DNA of 64,000 bases from Bin107 sp965221655. Its GTDB lineage: Bacteria; UBA8248. The stretch spans positions 2,604,001-2,668,000 of the forward strand of contig OZ244906.1 in the NCBI GenBank assembly GCA_965221655.1. Reading direction: 5' to 3'. The notes below the pieces were generated by a model that was given only the letters and a program-made list of their open reading frames with translations, was not told the origin of the DNA and made no database searches. The position numbers and the translations under genes are program-made. Below, piece after piece: positions 42,332-50,833 of this stretch (positions within the stretch are counted from its first letter, which is position 1; each line of letters begins with the position of its first letter).

Positions 42332-43576
42332 ATGGCGCAGGCGACGTCGCGGCGCCCCAGGCTCAGACCCCTGGAGGCCGTGCCCACGGACCATGAAGGC
42401 CAAACGATGCTGATGCTCAGAGACCCCCTGCATCTGAGCGACGCGGTATTGCTCGTCCCCATGCCCCTGGTGCGTGTACTCGAGCGGCTCGACGGGCGCC
42501 ATACGTTCACGGAAATCCGGGAGCGATGCCGCACCCTCCACGATTTCGACGTTCCCGAGGAAGTCTACTGCACGATGGTGGCGCGGCTCGAGGAGGCCCA
42601 TTTTCTCGAGGGCGAGGGTTTCGACTCCTGGAGTGCGTCGCTCCAGGAGGCGTTCGTGCGCGCTCCTGTGCGCCCGAGCTTTCTGGCGGAGAAGAGCTAC
42701 GCGGCGGACCCGGCGCGTCTGCGTTCGGCGATTGAGGGATTCTTCACCTCAGCGGATGGCCCCGGATTGCCCCGGCAAGCCTCCGCCGCCCGGACGCTTC
42801 GGGGTCTCATTGCCCCGCACATCGACTTTCAGCGGGGAGGCTCGACTTTCGCTTGTGCGTACAAGGCGCTCGCCGAGCGGACGGACGCGGACTTGTTCGT
42901 CGTCCTGGGCACGGCGCACGTCCCGATGGCGCACACCTATGTCCTTACGCGAAAGTCTTTCGACACGCCCTTCGGGGTGCTGGAGACGGACGCAGGATTC
43001 GTGGAGGCTCTCGCGGGCGGGCTCGGCGTCGACGCCTTTCGGGACGAATTCGCGCACCGGGCCGAGCACGCAATCGAGTTTCAGGCGGTTTTTCTGCAAT
43101 ATCTTTTCGCGGGCGTGCGGCCCGTGCGGTTCGTTCCCGTCCTGGTGGGTTCGTTCGGCGAGTTCGTCGCGCGCGGGGAATCTCCCCGTGGAGACGAACA
43201 GGTGGAGGCCTTCGTCTCGGCTCTCAAGGAAACGATGGCGGCCCACCACGCAAAAGGCAAAAAGATTTGCCTGATAGCGAGCGTGGATCTGGCCCACGTC
43301 GGCCCCCAGTTCGGCGACGCGCATCCCGTCGACGCAAAGCGGCTCGAAGAGTTGGCGCAGGCGGACGACGCTTCCCTCCGCGCGGCTTGCCGCGGAGACG
43401 CCGAGGCTTTCTACTGGAGCGTGGCCACGGACGGCGACGCGCGCAAGGTTTGTGGTTTGGCGCCCATCTACACCATGCTGCGCACTTTGGGTGCTTGCGA
43501 GGGAGAGGTGTTGCGCTACACGCAGTGGCCGGACCCGAACGGGGTGGTCACCTTTTGCAGCGCGGTGCTGGTTTGA
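42332..43576 (+). CDS. MEMO-family protein with an N-terminal PqqD-like domain
   Basis: 414 residues. The MEMO/AmmeMemoRadiSam-B domain (about 150-414) shows the metal-pocket motifs 'LIAPHIDF', 'LGTAHVP', 'HRAEHAIEFQAVFLQ' and 'SVDLAHVGPQFG'; MEMO folds like a non-haem-iron aromatic dioxygenase. Residues 1-110 form an extra domain, with 'LSDAVLLVPMPLVRVLERLDGRHTFTEIRERC' resembling PqqD peptide-chaperone folds. The usual partners (AMMECR1 and a radical SAM enzyme) are absent. It sits 3 bases after the transporter. Confidence 0.88.
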   Translation: MAQATSRRPRLRPLEAVPTDHEGQTMLMLRDPLHLSDAVLLVPMPLVRVLERLDGRHTFTEIRERCRTLHDFDVPEEVYCTMVARLEEAHFLEGEGFDSWSASLQEAFVRAPVRPSFLAEKSYAADPARLRSAIEGFFTSADGPGLPRQASAARTLRGLIAPHIDFQRGGSTFACAYKALAERTDADLFVVLGTAHVPMAHTYVLTRKSFDTPFGVLETDAGFVEALAGGLGVDAFRDEFAHRAEHAIEFQAVFLQYLFAGVRPVRFVPVLVGSFGEFVARGESPRGDEQVEAFVSALKETMAAHHAKGKKICLIASVDLAHVGPQFGDAHPVDAKRLEELAQADDASLRAACRGDAEAFYWSVATDGDARKVCGLAPIYTMLRTLGACEGEVLRYTQWPDPNGVVTFCSAVLV

Positions 43577-43619
43577 GAGATTCGCGTGTTCGGGAAATTT
43601 TCAAGAGGAGAATCAGGCG

Positions 43620-44603
43620 TTGCTTTATCTGAGTGAATCCGACGTAAAGAAACTGGTGAGCATGTCCGACGTCATGAGCGTAGTGGACGCATGCTTCAAG
43701 GCCCAGGGGGAGGGCCGCGCCCCCAACCAGCCCAGGCGGCGGGTGTTCGTCCCCAAGGGGACGATGCACGTCATGTTCGGCGGCATGGTCGACGCGGAAG
43801 AGAGCTACATGGGTCTCAAGGCCTACACCACGTTTCCGGGAATCGGCGTGCGGTTCGTCTTTTTACTGTGGGATGCCAACACCTCCGAGATGCTCGCACT
43901 TATGGAGGCGAACGTGCAGGGGCAACTGCGGACGGGTGCGGCGAGCGGCGTCGCGGCGCAATACATGGCGCGTGCGGACGCCACGGAGGCAGGCTTGATC
44001 GGCACGGGCTGGCAGGCGCGGGCGCAACTCGAAGCCCTTTGCTGCGCGCGCGATCTGGAGGTCGTGAAGGTGTATAGCCGAAACGCGGAGAAGCGTGAGA
44101 AATTCATTCGCGCAATGCAGGACAGGGTGAGCGCGAAACTCACCCCCGTGGAATCGGCGCGCGATGCGGTGCGGGGTTCGCAAATCGTGTGCACCATCAC
44201 CACGGCGCGCGCGCCCGTTTTCGACGGAGCCGACCTCGAGGCGGGAACCACGGTTCTCGCAGCGGGATCGAACCGCGTGACGAATCGCGAGATCGACGAC
44301 GAAACCTTCCGCCGGGCGGGCAGAATCGTAACCGACAGCCTCGAGGGAGCCGCCTTTGAGAGTGGCGACCTGGTGGGCGCGGTGCGGGCGAACGCCATCC
44401 AGTGGGGCCAGGTTGCGGAGATCGGGCTCGTGGCGAGCGGTGCCATGCCCGGGCGCGCCTCCGACGAGGAAATCAACGTCTTCCTGAGCCAGGGAGTCGC
44501 GATAGAGGACGTGGCCCTGGGCGCGGAACTCTACCGCCGCGCCAAGGCGCAGGGCGTCGGCGCGCAACTGCCCGTGGAGGGATTCTTCAAGAGAGCGACC
44601 TGA
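43620..44603 (+). CDS. Ornithine cyclodeaminase/mu-crystallin family protein
   Basis: 327 residues from TTG 43620, 9 bases after AAGAGGAG. 'LYLSESDVKKLVSMSDVMSVVDACF' is the family N-terminus; 'MGLKAYTTFPG' carries the conserved substrate Lys; 'GQLRTGAASGVAA' and the NAD motif 'GLIGTGWQARAQLEAL' follow. Members reductively deaminate or reduce cyclic imines and keto acids (ornithine cyclodeaminase, ketimine reductase, alanine dehydrogenase). It closes the operon and converges with the HIBADH gene at 44610, 6 bases away. Confidence 0.92.
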   Translation: MLYLSESDVKKLVSMSDVMSVVDACFKAQGEGRAPNQPRRRVFVPKGTMHVMFGGMVDAEESYMGLKAYTTFPGIGVRFVFLLWDANTSEMLALMEANVQGQLRTGAASGVAAQYMARADATEAGLIGTGWQARAQLEALCCARDLEVVKVYSRNAEKREKFIRAMQDRVSAKLTPVESARDAVRGSQIVCTITTARAPVFDGADLEAGTTVLAAGSNRVTNREIDDETFRRAGRIVTDSLEGAAFESGDLVGAVRANAIQWGQVAEIGLVASGAMPGRASDEEINVFLSQGVAIEDVALGAELYRRAKAQGVGAQLPVEGFFKRAT

Positions 44604-44609
44604 GGCGCG

Positions 44610-45491
44610 TCAGGCGTCCAGCCCCGCCGCCTCGTCGAAGAACGCGCGCACGGCGTTTTGGTCCGCTTCGCCAAAGCCCATCGCCGAGGCGGATATGAGC
44701 ACTTGCCTCGCCAGGGCGGCGAATGGCGTCGGGGTCGTGGCCGCGTCGGCCATCTCCGCGATGAGGCGCAGGTCCTTGCGCATCAAGTCGACCTTGAAGT
44801 AGGTCGTGTAGTCTCTCCTGGCCAGGGCGTCGCCCTTGATGCCGAGGATCTTCGGTATCGAGGCCTGCTTCATGTACTCTATCATCGCAACGGGGTCGAG
44901 TCCCGCGCGTTCGCCAAGTGTGAGGCCTTCGGACACCACGGAGAGGAACACCGAGACAATCTGGTTGGCCACGAGCTTCATGTGCAGACCCGCACCGTTC
45001 GGCCCGAAGTGGTGGATGGATTCGGATACCGCCTCGAGCACGTCGCGGTGGCGGTTCATGGCCTCCTCGTCTCCGCCGACCATCACGTTGAGTTCGGCGC
45101 GGACGGCGCTGGGGGCGCTCCCGCTCACGGGCGTGTCGAGAAAAATCGCGCCCCGCTGTGCGGCTTCCTGAGCGATGGCCTGGCTGCCGCCCGGGGCGAT
45201 GGTCGAAAAATCGAAGCACACCACACCCGCAGGCGCGCCCAGGAGCGCTCCTTTTTCTCCCAGGTAGGTCTCGCGTACATCCTGGGTCTCGGGTACTGAG
45301 GAGCAGACGACTTGTGCCTGTGCTGCGGCTTCGGCGGGGGAATCGAACGTTTTTGCTCCCGCATCTTCCGCGCGGGCGCGCGCCTCGGGTGCGGGGTCGA
45401 ACCCGTGCACTTCAAACCCTGCCTTTATCAGATTACCCACCATGGCCCCGCCCATGGTGCCCAACCCAAGGTACGCAACGATTTTCGACAC
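44610..45491 (-). CDS. NAD(P)-dependent beta-hydroxyacid dehydrogenase (HIBADH family)
   Basis: 293 residues from GTG 45491, preceded by GGGGAGA. Motifs: 'AYLGLGTMGGAMVG', 'DTPVSGSAPS', catalytic Lys in 'GAGLHMKLVANQI'. Third of four paralogues. Its neighbours are an ornithine-cyclodeaminase-like gene (convergent) and rpmG (divergent), so no shared operon suggests its substrate. Confidence 0.92.
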   Translation of the reverse strand: MSKIVAYLGLGTMGGAMVGNLIKAGFEVHGFDPAPEARARAEDAGAKTFDSPAEAAAQAQVVCSSVPETQDVRETYLGEKGALLGAPAGVVCFDFSTIAPGGSQAIAQEAAQRGAIFLDTPVSGSAPSAVRAELNVMVGGDEEAMNRHRDVLEAVSESIHHFGPNGAGLHMKLVANQIVSVFLSVVSEGLTLGERAGLDPVAMIEYMKQASIPKILGIKGDALARRDYTTYFKVDLMRKDLRLIAEMADAATTPTPFAALARQVLISASAMGFGEADQNAVRAFFDEAAGLDA

Positions 45492-45712
45492 GGTGGTTTC
45501 TCCCCGGATGCGCGGACGGCGCGCAAAATCCGTCCGCTTGCCTGTTGTGTGCGCTTGCGCCAATTCTAGCGTATCGCCGGGGCAGGGGACACCGGCGCGG
45601 CTTGCCTTTTTCCTTTCCCTCGGCTATGGTTCGGCTTTCGTTTCGGGGCGTGGCGCCTCCGCGCACCCCGAAATTTGGGTGACGGACCGGTTTCGACGAT
45701 AGAGGTTTCGCG

Positions 45713-45862
45713 ATGCGCGAGAACATTCAGCTCGAATGCACGACTTGCAAGAGGATGCGCTACACCACCACGAAAAACAAGCGCAACACGCCGGATCGGC
45801 TCGAGTTCAAAAAGTACTGCAAGTTCTGCCGAGGGCACGAGCCGTTTCGGGAGATCAAGTAA
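45713..45862 (+). CDS. rpmG: 50S ribosomal protein L33
   Basis: 49 residues, typical length. It keeps the zinc-binding cysteines (ECTTCKR and YCKFCRG), so it is the zinc-containing C+ form. AGAGG lies about 7 bases before the ATG. The stop codon is immediately followed by the rpmB start, so the two ribosomal genes form a transcription unit. Confidence 0.97.
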   Translation: MRENIQLECTTCKRMRYTTTKNKRNTPDRLEFKKYCKFCRGHEPFREIK

Positions 45863-46123
45863 ATGAAGACCCACAAGAATACCGTGGCGCGCAAGCGTTG
45901 CGTCGTGACTGGCAAGAGCGTCATGTACGGCAACAACGTCTCGCATTCGCACAAGAAGACAAGAAGAAGATTCGAAGCCAACCTCCACACCAAGCGTTTC
46001 TACCTTCCCGATGAGAAGCGCTGGGTGAAGTTGCTCGTCTCTGCGCGCGGCCTCAAGATAATCGCCAAGCGCGGCATCTCGAAAGTCCTGGCCGAGGTCA
46101 AAAAGCGCGACGGCGCCCTCTAG
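45863..46123 (+). CDS. rpmB: 50S ribosomal protein L28
   Basis: 86 residues. 'RKRCVVTGKSVMYGNNVSHSHKKTRRRFEANLH' and 'VSARGLKIIAKRGISKVLAE' are L28 signatures. Only one cysteine is present, so it is the zinc-free C- form, while the neighbouring L33 is C+. It starts at the base after the rpmG stop. Confidence 0.97.
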   Translation: MKTHKNTVARKRCVVTGKSVMYGNNVSHSHKKTRRRFEANLHTKRFYLPDEKRWVKLLVSARGLKIIAKRGISKVLAEVKKRDGAL

Positions 46124-46207
46124 CCCCGCCCCCGTGCAGGTTCGCGTGTTTGTCGCGCAAGACCCCGGGGTGCCTTTATCTGCTCGGGTGGTGGCGTCTC
46201 CTCCGCT

Positions 46208-46993
46208 TCAGCCTTCGTTTTCTTCTTCGAGCATCTCGCGGTATCGCTCATAAGAGGGCGGAAAGCCGCCCGAATAGTTGAGCCAGTTCGTCACCGGATA
46301 ACGCGCCGCCCCCGCCTTGTGGGTGGCCTCGAGTCCCTCGAGAATCTCCTCCATCGCCGCGTAGGGAAACGAGAACGCCACCTCGTGGTCCTGTACCTGG
46401 CCGAAGATACGATCCCCCGTGCAGGGGACGACCATCTGCGGCTCTCCCGTCGTGTGGGGGGCGATGGCCAAATCCGCGCAGTCGATTCTTCCCCGAAAGG
46501 CGCTGCCCAGCGTACCTCCGCGCTTCCAGAGCCACGCCTGGCCCAGCCGCATAATCTGCGCGCCGTTGCCGTAGACGACGACCGAGTCGGGTGCGAAAGC
46601 AGCGCGGTGTAAGGGTGCGACGAGCACGCCCACGTATGCGCCCTGGGGCAGCTTCGGTACGCTCTCCTCGCTCAGGCGGCCCGCCTCGAGGTTCTCCGTG
46701 TAGAGGTCGATGCACAGGTTGCCCTCGGTGTAATGGGGCAGGCGCTTTTCGATACCCAGAGCCATCGCGCCCAGCACGCAACTGCTGTCCTCGCTTCCCA
46801 GGGCGAGTGCCCAGCCGTAGCGCCGCGCCATGGAAACCGCCTGGCAGGTGGTGAAGCGGTTGCCCAGGTCCGCCAGGGGGCGCTTCGTTCTGGGCGGCAC
46901 CTCCTCCCAGGAAGTCAGGAACTTCACTGTCACGGGGAAGGTGGCGAGCCGCAGGAAGCGGCCCAGTCTCTCGTCGTATTCCGCGTTCTTCAT
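46208..46993 (-). CDS. DUF169 family protein
   Basis: 261 residues. DUF169 features: 'FPVTVKFLTSWEEVP', then a cysteine in 'RFTTCQAVSMARRYGWALAL', 'DSSCVLGAMALG' and 'PTGEPQMVVPC'-like C-terminal region (HTTGEPQMVVPCTGD). The three conserved cysteines could bind a metal or iron-sulfur centre. The family is uncharacterised and common in anaerobes and archaea. It stands alone, convergent with rpmB. Confidence 0.85.
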   Translation of the reverse strand: MKNAEYDERLGRFLRLATFPVTVKFLTSWEEVPPRTKRPLADLGNRFTTCQAVSMARRYGWALALGSEDSSCVLGAMALGIEKRLPHYTEGNLCIDLYTENLEAGRLSEESVPKLPQGAYVGVLVAPLHRAAFAPDSVVVYGNGAQIMRLGQAWLWKRGGTLGSAFRGRIDCADLAIAPHTTGEPQMVVPCTGDRIFGQVQDHEVAFSFPYAAMEEILEGLEATHKAGAARYPVTNWLNYSGGFPPSYERYREMLEEENEG

Positions 46994-47469
46994 GTCGGCC
47001 TCCCTCGATTGCTTCGCGCCAGGGGTTATCGTAGCATTTGAGAACCAAGGCGGTCATGAGGCGGGTCGTCTATTTGCCTGGCGCGCACGCGGTTGGGCTG
47101 AGGCGCAATCCGTGTGCCGCGACCGGCGAGACGGTAGCATACGACAGCGTACGCGATTTTGGCGGCGCAGCGGGTGTTGACATACAAGCCAATGCGCCTT
47201 CAAGGACAATGGGCGCACCGGGTTTTTTCTAACCGGCGGAAGCCGCCGGTCGTTTCGGTTGCGTAGCAGGCGCGTTCGCAGCACAGGCGCCTGAGTGCGT
47301 TCGACAACGACCAACCTCGTACGGGCGCGGAGAATGGTACCTCCCCCCTTTGCTCGATCCCTTGCCGCCGCGGTTTTTCGTCTGCCTTGCGTATCAAGGT
47401 GGTCCATCGACAAAAGGAGAGAGAGGGGCGGGAACCGAGCAGGGTCGCGCTCTTTTTGCTCCACCCAAC
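46994..47469. other. Intergenic region with one GC hairpin
   Basis: 476 bases between the divergent DUF169 and Slam-like genes. No convincing gene. ACCGGCGG (47232-47239) pairs with CCGCCGGT (47243-47250) with a 3-base loop; it is preceded, not followed, by a T-run (47223-47228), so it is not a standard rightward terminator. A TTGACA at 47176-47181 has no clear -10 partner. Promoters for both flanking genes presumably lie here. Confidence 0.4.
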
Positions 47470-48828
47470 ATGAAGAGATTTTTTCTGTCCTTCATAGCAC
47501 TCCTCGTTTTTACGCACCTGGCGGTGGGGGGTGTCGCCGCTGACTCCCATGTCTCCGGCGACCTCGTGGTGCGGATGGCGCGCACCTTGATGCATCAGGG
47601 CCGCTACGCCGCAGCCCTGCGGATTCTGCGTCCTTTGCTGAAGGCAGGCGAGGACGATACCGACGTGCGTTTTCTCGTGGGTCTCGCGGCCATCGAGCAC
47701 TCCCGGCGTCTGCCCGCGAACAAGCAAAACGAGCGCGTCGCCCTGCTGGAGGAGGCCATTGCCGCCCTGCGCGCGATTCTCATCGAAAGGCCCGGGCTCG
47801 TGCGCGTGCGGCTCGAGCTCGCGCGTGCGTTTTTCCTGAAGGGCGAGGACGACCTCTCGCGTGAGCATTTCGAGCGCGTGCTGGCGGGCAAGCCGCCCGA
47901 GGCCGTAGCGGCCAACGTCCATCGTTTCCTGCGCACCATACGCGCGCGGCGCGGGTGGAGCGCCTACTTCGGCTTTTCCATCGCACCCGACACGAACATC
48001 GGCGCCATCTCGAACGACGAGGTCATCTATATATACGGGCTGCCCTTCCGGCGCTCGGAGGGCGCGGAGAAGAGCTCGGGAGTCGGATTCATCACGTGGG
48101 GCGGGGCCGAGTACCAGAAGCCTTTGGCGAAACGCTTGCGTCTGCGCGTGGGGACGGACTTCTCCCGCCGCGAATACGAGGAGCGGGACTTCGACCAGAC
48201 GGTCGTCTCCGTCCACAGCGGGCCGCGCTGGTGGGTGAGTCCGCGCTCGGAGTTCAGCCTGCTGGCGAACGTGCGCGAGCACTTTATCGGGGATGAGTCC
48301 TACAGCCGCGAAATCGGTGCGCGCCTCGAGGTGGAACACCGCTTCATGCGTCGAGGGCGGCTGAGCGGGCGCGTCTCCTGGCACGAGCGCCAATACGCGC
48401 GCCTCGACTATCTCGATGGGCCGGTTCTCTCGCTGGGGTTGGACGGCTCGTGGATATTCAACCCCACCCTTCTGGGTCGGGCTTCGTTCGGCTTTCTGGA
48501 CGAAAGGCCCGAACAACTGCGCTATCGCAACGCGACCTACTGGGGGCGCCTCGGTTTTTCCGTCGCCTTGCCGCGCGGCCTCACCCTGGGCGGGTCGGGC
48601 GAGTTTCGCGCCGTCGGATACGAGGGCGGGTGGTTTCCCTTTACGCGCGGCGGTTCCTCGCGCGAGGACAACGTGCGCATCTACCGTCTTTCCATCTACA
48701 GCCGCGCCTTCACCCTGTGGGGATTCAGCCCCCAGTTCGTGGTGGTGCGGGAATCACGCGAATCGAACGCGCAACTCTACGACTACGCCCGCACGCGGGG
48801 CGAGTTGCGTTTCGTGCGCCAGTTCTAA
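47470..48828 (+). CDS. Slam-like outer-membrane protein (DUF560)
   Basis: 452 residues from ATG 47470, with a signal peptide (MKRFFLSFIALLVFTHLA, then GGVAA). After it comes a TPR-like helical region (about 35-160, 'MHQGRYAAALRILRPLLK', 'LVRVRLELARAFFLKGE'), then a beta-barrel rich in alternating aromatic strands and ending in Phe (FVRQF), the outer-membrane insertion signal. This TPR-plus-14-strand layout is that of surface lipoprotein assembly modifiers in Neisseria, which move lipoproteins to the cell surface. No lipoprotein substrate gene is adjacent. No good ribosome site precedes the ATG. Confidence 0.8.
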   Translation: MKRFFLSFIALLVFTHLAVGGVAADSHVSGDLVVRMARTLMHQGRYAAALRILRPLLKAGEDDTDVRFLVGLAAIEHSRRLPANKQNERVALLEEAIAALRAILIERPGLVRVRLELARAFFLKGEDDLSREHFERVLAGKPPEAVAANVHRFLRTIRARRGWSAYFGFSIAPDTNIGAISNDEVIYIYGLPFRRSEGAEKSSGVGFITWGGAEYQKPLAKRLRLRVGTDFSRREYEERDFDQTVVSVHSGPRWWVSPRSEFSLLANVREHFIGDESYSREIGARLEVEHRFMRRGRLSGRVSWHERQYARLDYLDGPVLSLGLDGSWIFNPTLLGRASFGFLDERPEQLRYRNATYWGRLGFSVALPRGLTLGGSGEFRAVGYEGGWFPFTRGGSSREDNVRIYRLSIYSRAFTLWGFSPQFVVVRESRESNAQLYDYARTRGELRFVRQF

Positions 48829-48847
48829 AACGGAGGAGGAACCGATT

Positions 48848-49747
48848 TTGACCCCACTCGGTTTTATAGGTCTGGGTTTAATGGGCAAGCCCATGGCGCG
48901 GCGGCTTCTTGCGGCGGGGCATCCCCTCTCGGTGTCGAGCCGCAGCCGCCCGCCCGTGGACGAACTCGCAGGCGAGGGGGCATACGCCTGCGATGCACCC
49001 GCCGGGGTGGCTGCGCGCGCCGACGTCGTCTTCACCATGCTGCCCGACGCACCGCATCTCGAAGACGTGGTGTTCTCCGAGAACGGTCTGGCCTCTGCCA
49101 TGAAACCGGGCAGCGTACTGGTGGACTGCACGAGCAACGACCCGGCCTGCACGGCCCGCGTCGCCCGTGCACTGGCGGAGAAGGGCGTGGGGATCCTGGA
49201 TGCGCCGGTATCGGGCGCACCCGAGGGTGCTGCGGCGGGTACGCTTGCGATCATGGTCGGGGGGGCGAAGGAGGTCTTCACGCGCTGCGAACCCTTGCTG
49301 GGCGTCCTGGGGGCGAAGGTGGTGCACGTGGGCGAGGAGGCGGGTTCGGGTTGCATCGCCAAGCTGGCGAACCAGATTCTGGTGGCCGTGACCTTCCTGG
49401 GCGTGGGCGAGGCGCTCGTCTTCGGAGCCAAGGCGGGTCTCGACCCCGCCGCCCTGGTCGAAGTGATGGGAGCGGGCCTTGCACGCTGCGGGGGGCTGGA
49501 GGTCAAGGCGCCCAAGATTCTTTCGGGCGATTTCTCCCCCGGCGGCAAGATCACGAGCCACGTCAAGGACTTGCGCTACGCCCTCGAACAAGCGCGCGAG
49601 CGCAGCGTCGCCCTGCCGGGAGCCTCGCTCGTGGCCCAGATGTTCAACTCCCAGGTGGCGAACGGCGAGGGAGAACTCGATCACATCGCTCTCGTCAAGG
49701 TGCTCGAACGCATGGCGGGCATAGAAGCCCGCTCGCCGCGGGGCTGA
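48848..49747 (+). CDS. NAD(P)-dependent beta-hydroxyacid dehydrogenase (HIBADH family)
   Basis: 299 residues from TTG 48848, 7 bases after GGAGGAGGA. Motifs: 'GFIGLGLMGKPM', 'DAPVSGAPEG', catalytic Lys in 'GSGCIAKLANQIL'. It starts 19 bases after the Slam-like gene. This is the fourth paralogue and the one closest to classical tartronate semialdehyde reductase in the 'GAAxGTLAIMVGG' region. Confidence 0.92.
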   Translation: MTPLGFIGLGLMGKPMARRLLAAGHPLSVSSRSRPPVDELAGEGAYACDAPAGVAARADVVFTMLPDAPHLEDVVFSENGLASAMKPGSVLVDCTSNDPACTARVARALAEKGVGILDAPVSGAPEGAAAGTLAIMVGGAKEVFTRCEPLLGVLGAKVVHVGEEAGSGCIAKLANQILVAVTFLGVGEALVFGAKAGLDPAALVEVMGAGLARCGGLEVKAPKILSGDFSPGGKITSHVKDLRYALEQARERSVALPGASLVAQMFNSQVANGEGELDHIALVKVLERMAGIEARSPRG

Positions 49748-49879
49748 GAATGCCAGGTCGTTGCGGGTCAGGTTCTGGACGCCCCTCGCTTCGTCCACCC
49801 CGCGTTTTCGTGTATGGTTCGAGGAGTCGCGTGAGGAGCCCCCTCTCGCGCAGGAACGAAGGCAGGAGGAGACGCCGTT

Positions 49880-50221
49880 TTGCGGCACGAGCCCGTTTTG
49901 GCGAAGTTGAACGAGTTGAGAAAAGACGCACAGGGAGAGGGCGGCGTCGAGGAGAAAGCCCTCTACCATGCGTTCTGCTTCATCTCCTACGAGGTGGGTG
50001 CGTTTGCGGACTTCGTGGAGGGGGGCAAGCCTCCCGCGGAGAAGAAGGGCGTTGCTCCCGGAACCGTCTCGCAAACCTACCTGGAGACGCTCGACGCGCT
50101 GCGCGAAGAAGTCGCCGACGATCCGGATGACATGGAATGCATCGCCCTGGACCGCGCGGCGGCCTTCATTTCGCAGGTTCCGGGAGATTTCCAGGCCTAC
50201 CTGACCGAAGCGGAGGGGTGA
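49880..50221 (+). CDS. Small acidic hypothetical protein
   Basis: 113 residues from TTG 49880, with AGGAGGA 9 bases upstream. Helical and acidic (VEEKALYHAFCFISYEVGAFADFVEGG; DDPDDMECIALDRAAAFIS). No signal peptide, membrane helix or known motif that I recognise. The ribosome site and codon pattern argue that it is real. It precedes the frameshifted membrane gene by 25 bases. Confidence 0.6.
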   Translation: MRHEPVLAKLNELRKDAQGEGGVEEKALYHAFCFISYEVGAFADFVEGGKPPAEKKGVAPGTVSQTYLETLDALREEVADDPDDMECIALDRAAAFISQVPGDFQAYLTEAEG

Positions 50222-50246
50222 AGGCGCACGGGCGGCTCGTACGTGA

Positions 50247-50650
50247 GTGATCAAGAGCCTGAAGGCCGTGCGATTCTTCACAGGTGGCCACCACATGTTC
50301 GGAGGCTTGGTGATAGCGTCTTCCACCAAGGGCTATCTCTTTTTGCTCGTTGCGCTCGTGGTTGCGCTCAATCATTTTTTGTTCTCGGTTGCTCCGGACG
50401 CGGCACGGCCCGTTTTCCATTGGATTGATCCGTTCGTCGTCCTCGGGCTGGCTTTCGTGTTTGTCCGCAACCTGGGAGACGCGGTGCGGGCGGTTCCCGT
50501 AGGTGCGCTGACCATTTTTACGCCTACAACTATCTCGCCAAGATAGCGGGAAGCGGCTTGGAGAGCGGCGTCGTGTGGCTCGTTTCGGTTCCCTTCGCTA
50601 TTTCCGTGCTCGTTTGCGAAGGCTTTTTCCACTTGCGCTCGGATAAGTAG
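50247..50650 (+). pseudogene. Small membrane protein gene with an apparent frameshift
   Basis: One frame (50247-50546) gives a two-helix protein: a basic start, then GYLFLLVALVVALNHFLFSV and 'PFVVLGLAFVFVRNLGDAVRA'. It then degenerates and stops. The +1 frame continues with sensible protein from about 50510 (DHFYAYNYLAKIAGSG, then the hydrophobic VVWLVSVPFAISVLVC, ending HLRSDK) to TAG at 50648-50650. Together they would make about 134 residues with three helices. A one-base change around 50480-50515 explains this; a sequencing error is equally possible. Family not recognised. Confidence 0.5.
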
Positions 50651-50833
50651 GCGCACTGCCCGAAAGACGCGCATGTGCGGCTTTTCGGCGCGCATCGTCC
50701 CGTCTGCGGCCTTCGTCTTGTTATCCCCAAAATCGATGTTGTATGGTTCGTTTTTTCCATATTGACGTATTTCGTAGTAGTTTGCGGCGTGGCCTGGAGG
50801 CGCCGCCGCCTCGTTCGAGAAAGGAGCCGTCCC

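Noticed and set aside
47038..47232. A 64-codon rightward frame upstream of the Slam-like gene
   Set aside because: No ribosome site, low-complexity product, ends at a hairpin; not supported.
47232..47250. Hairpin as a terminator
   Set aside because: The T-run is on the wrong side for rightward transcription and no T-tract follows on the other strand.
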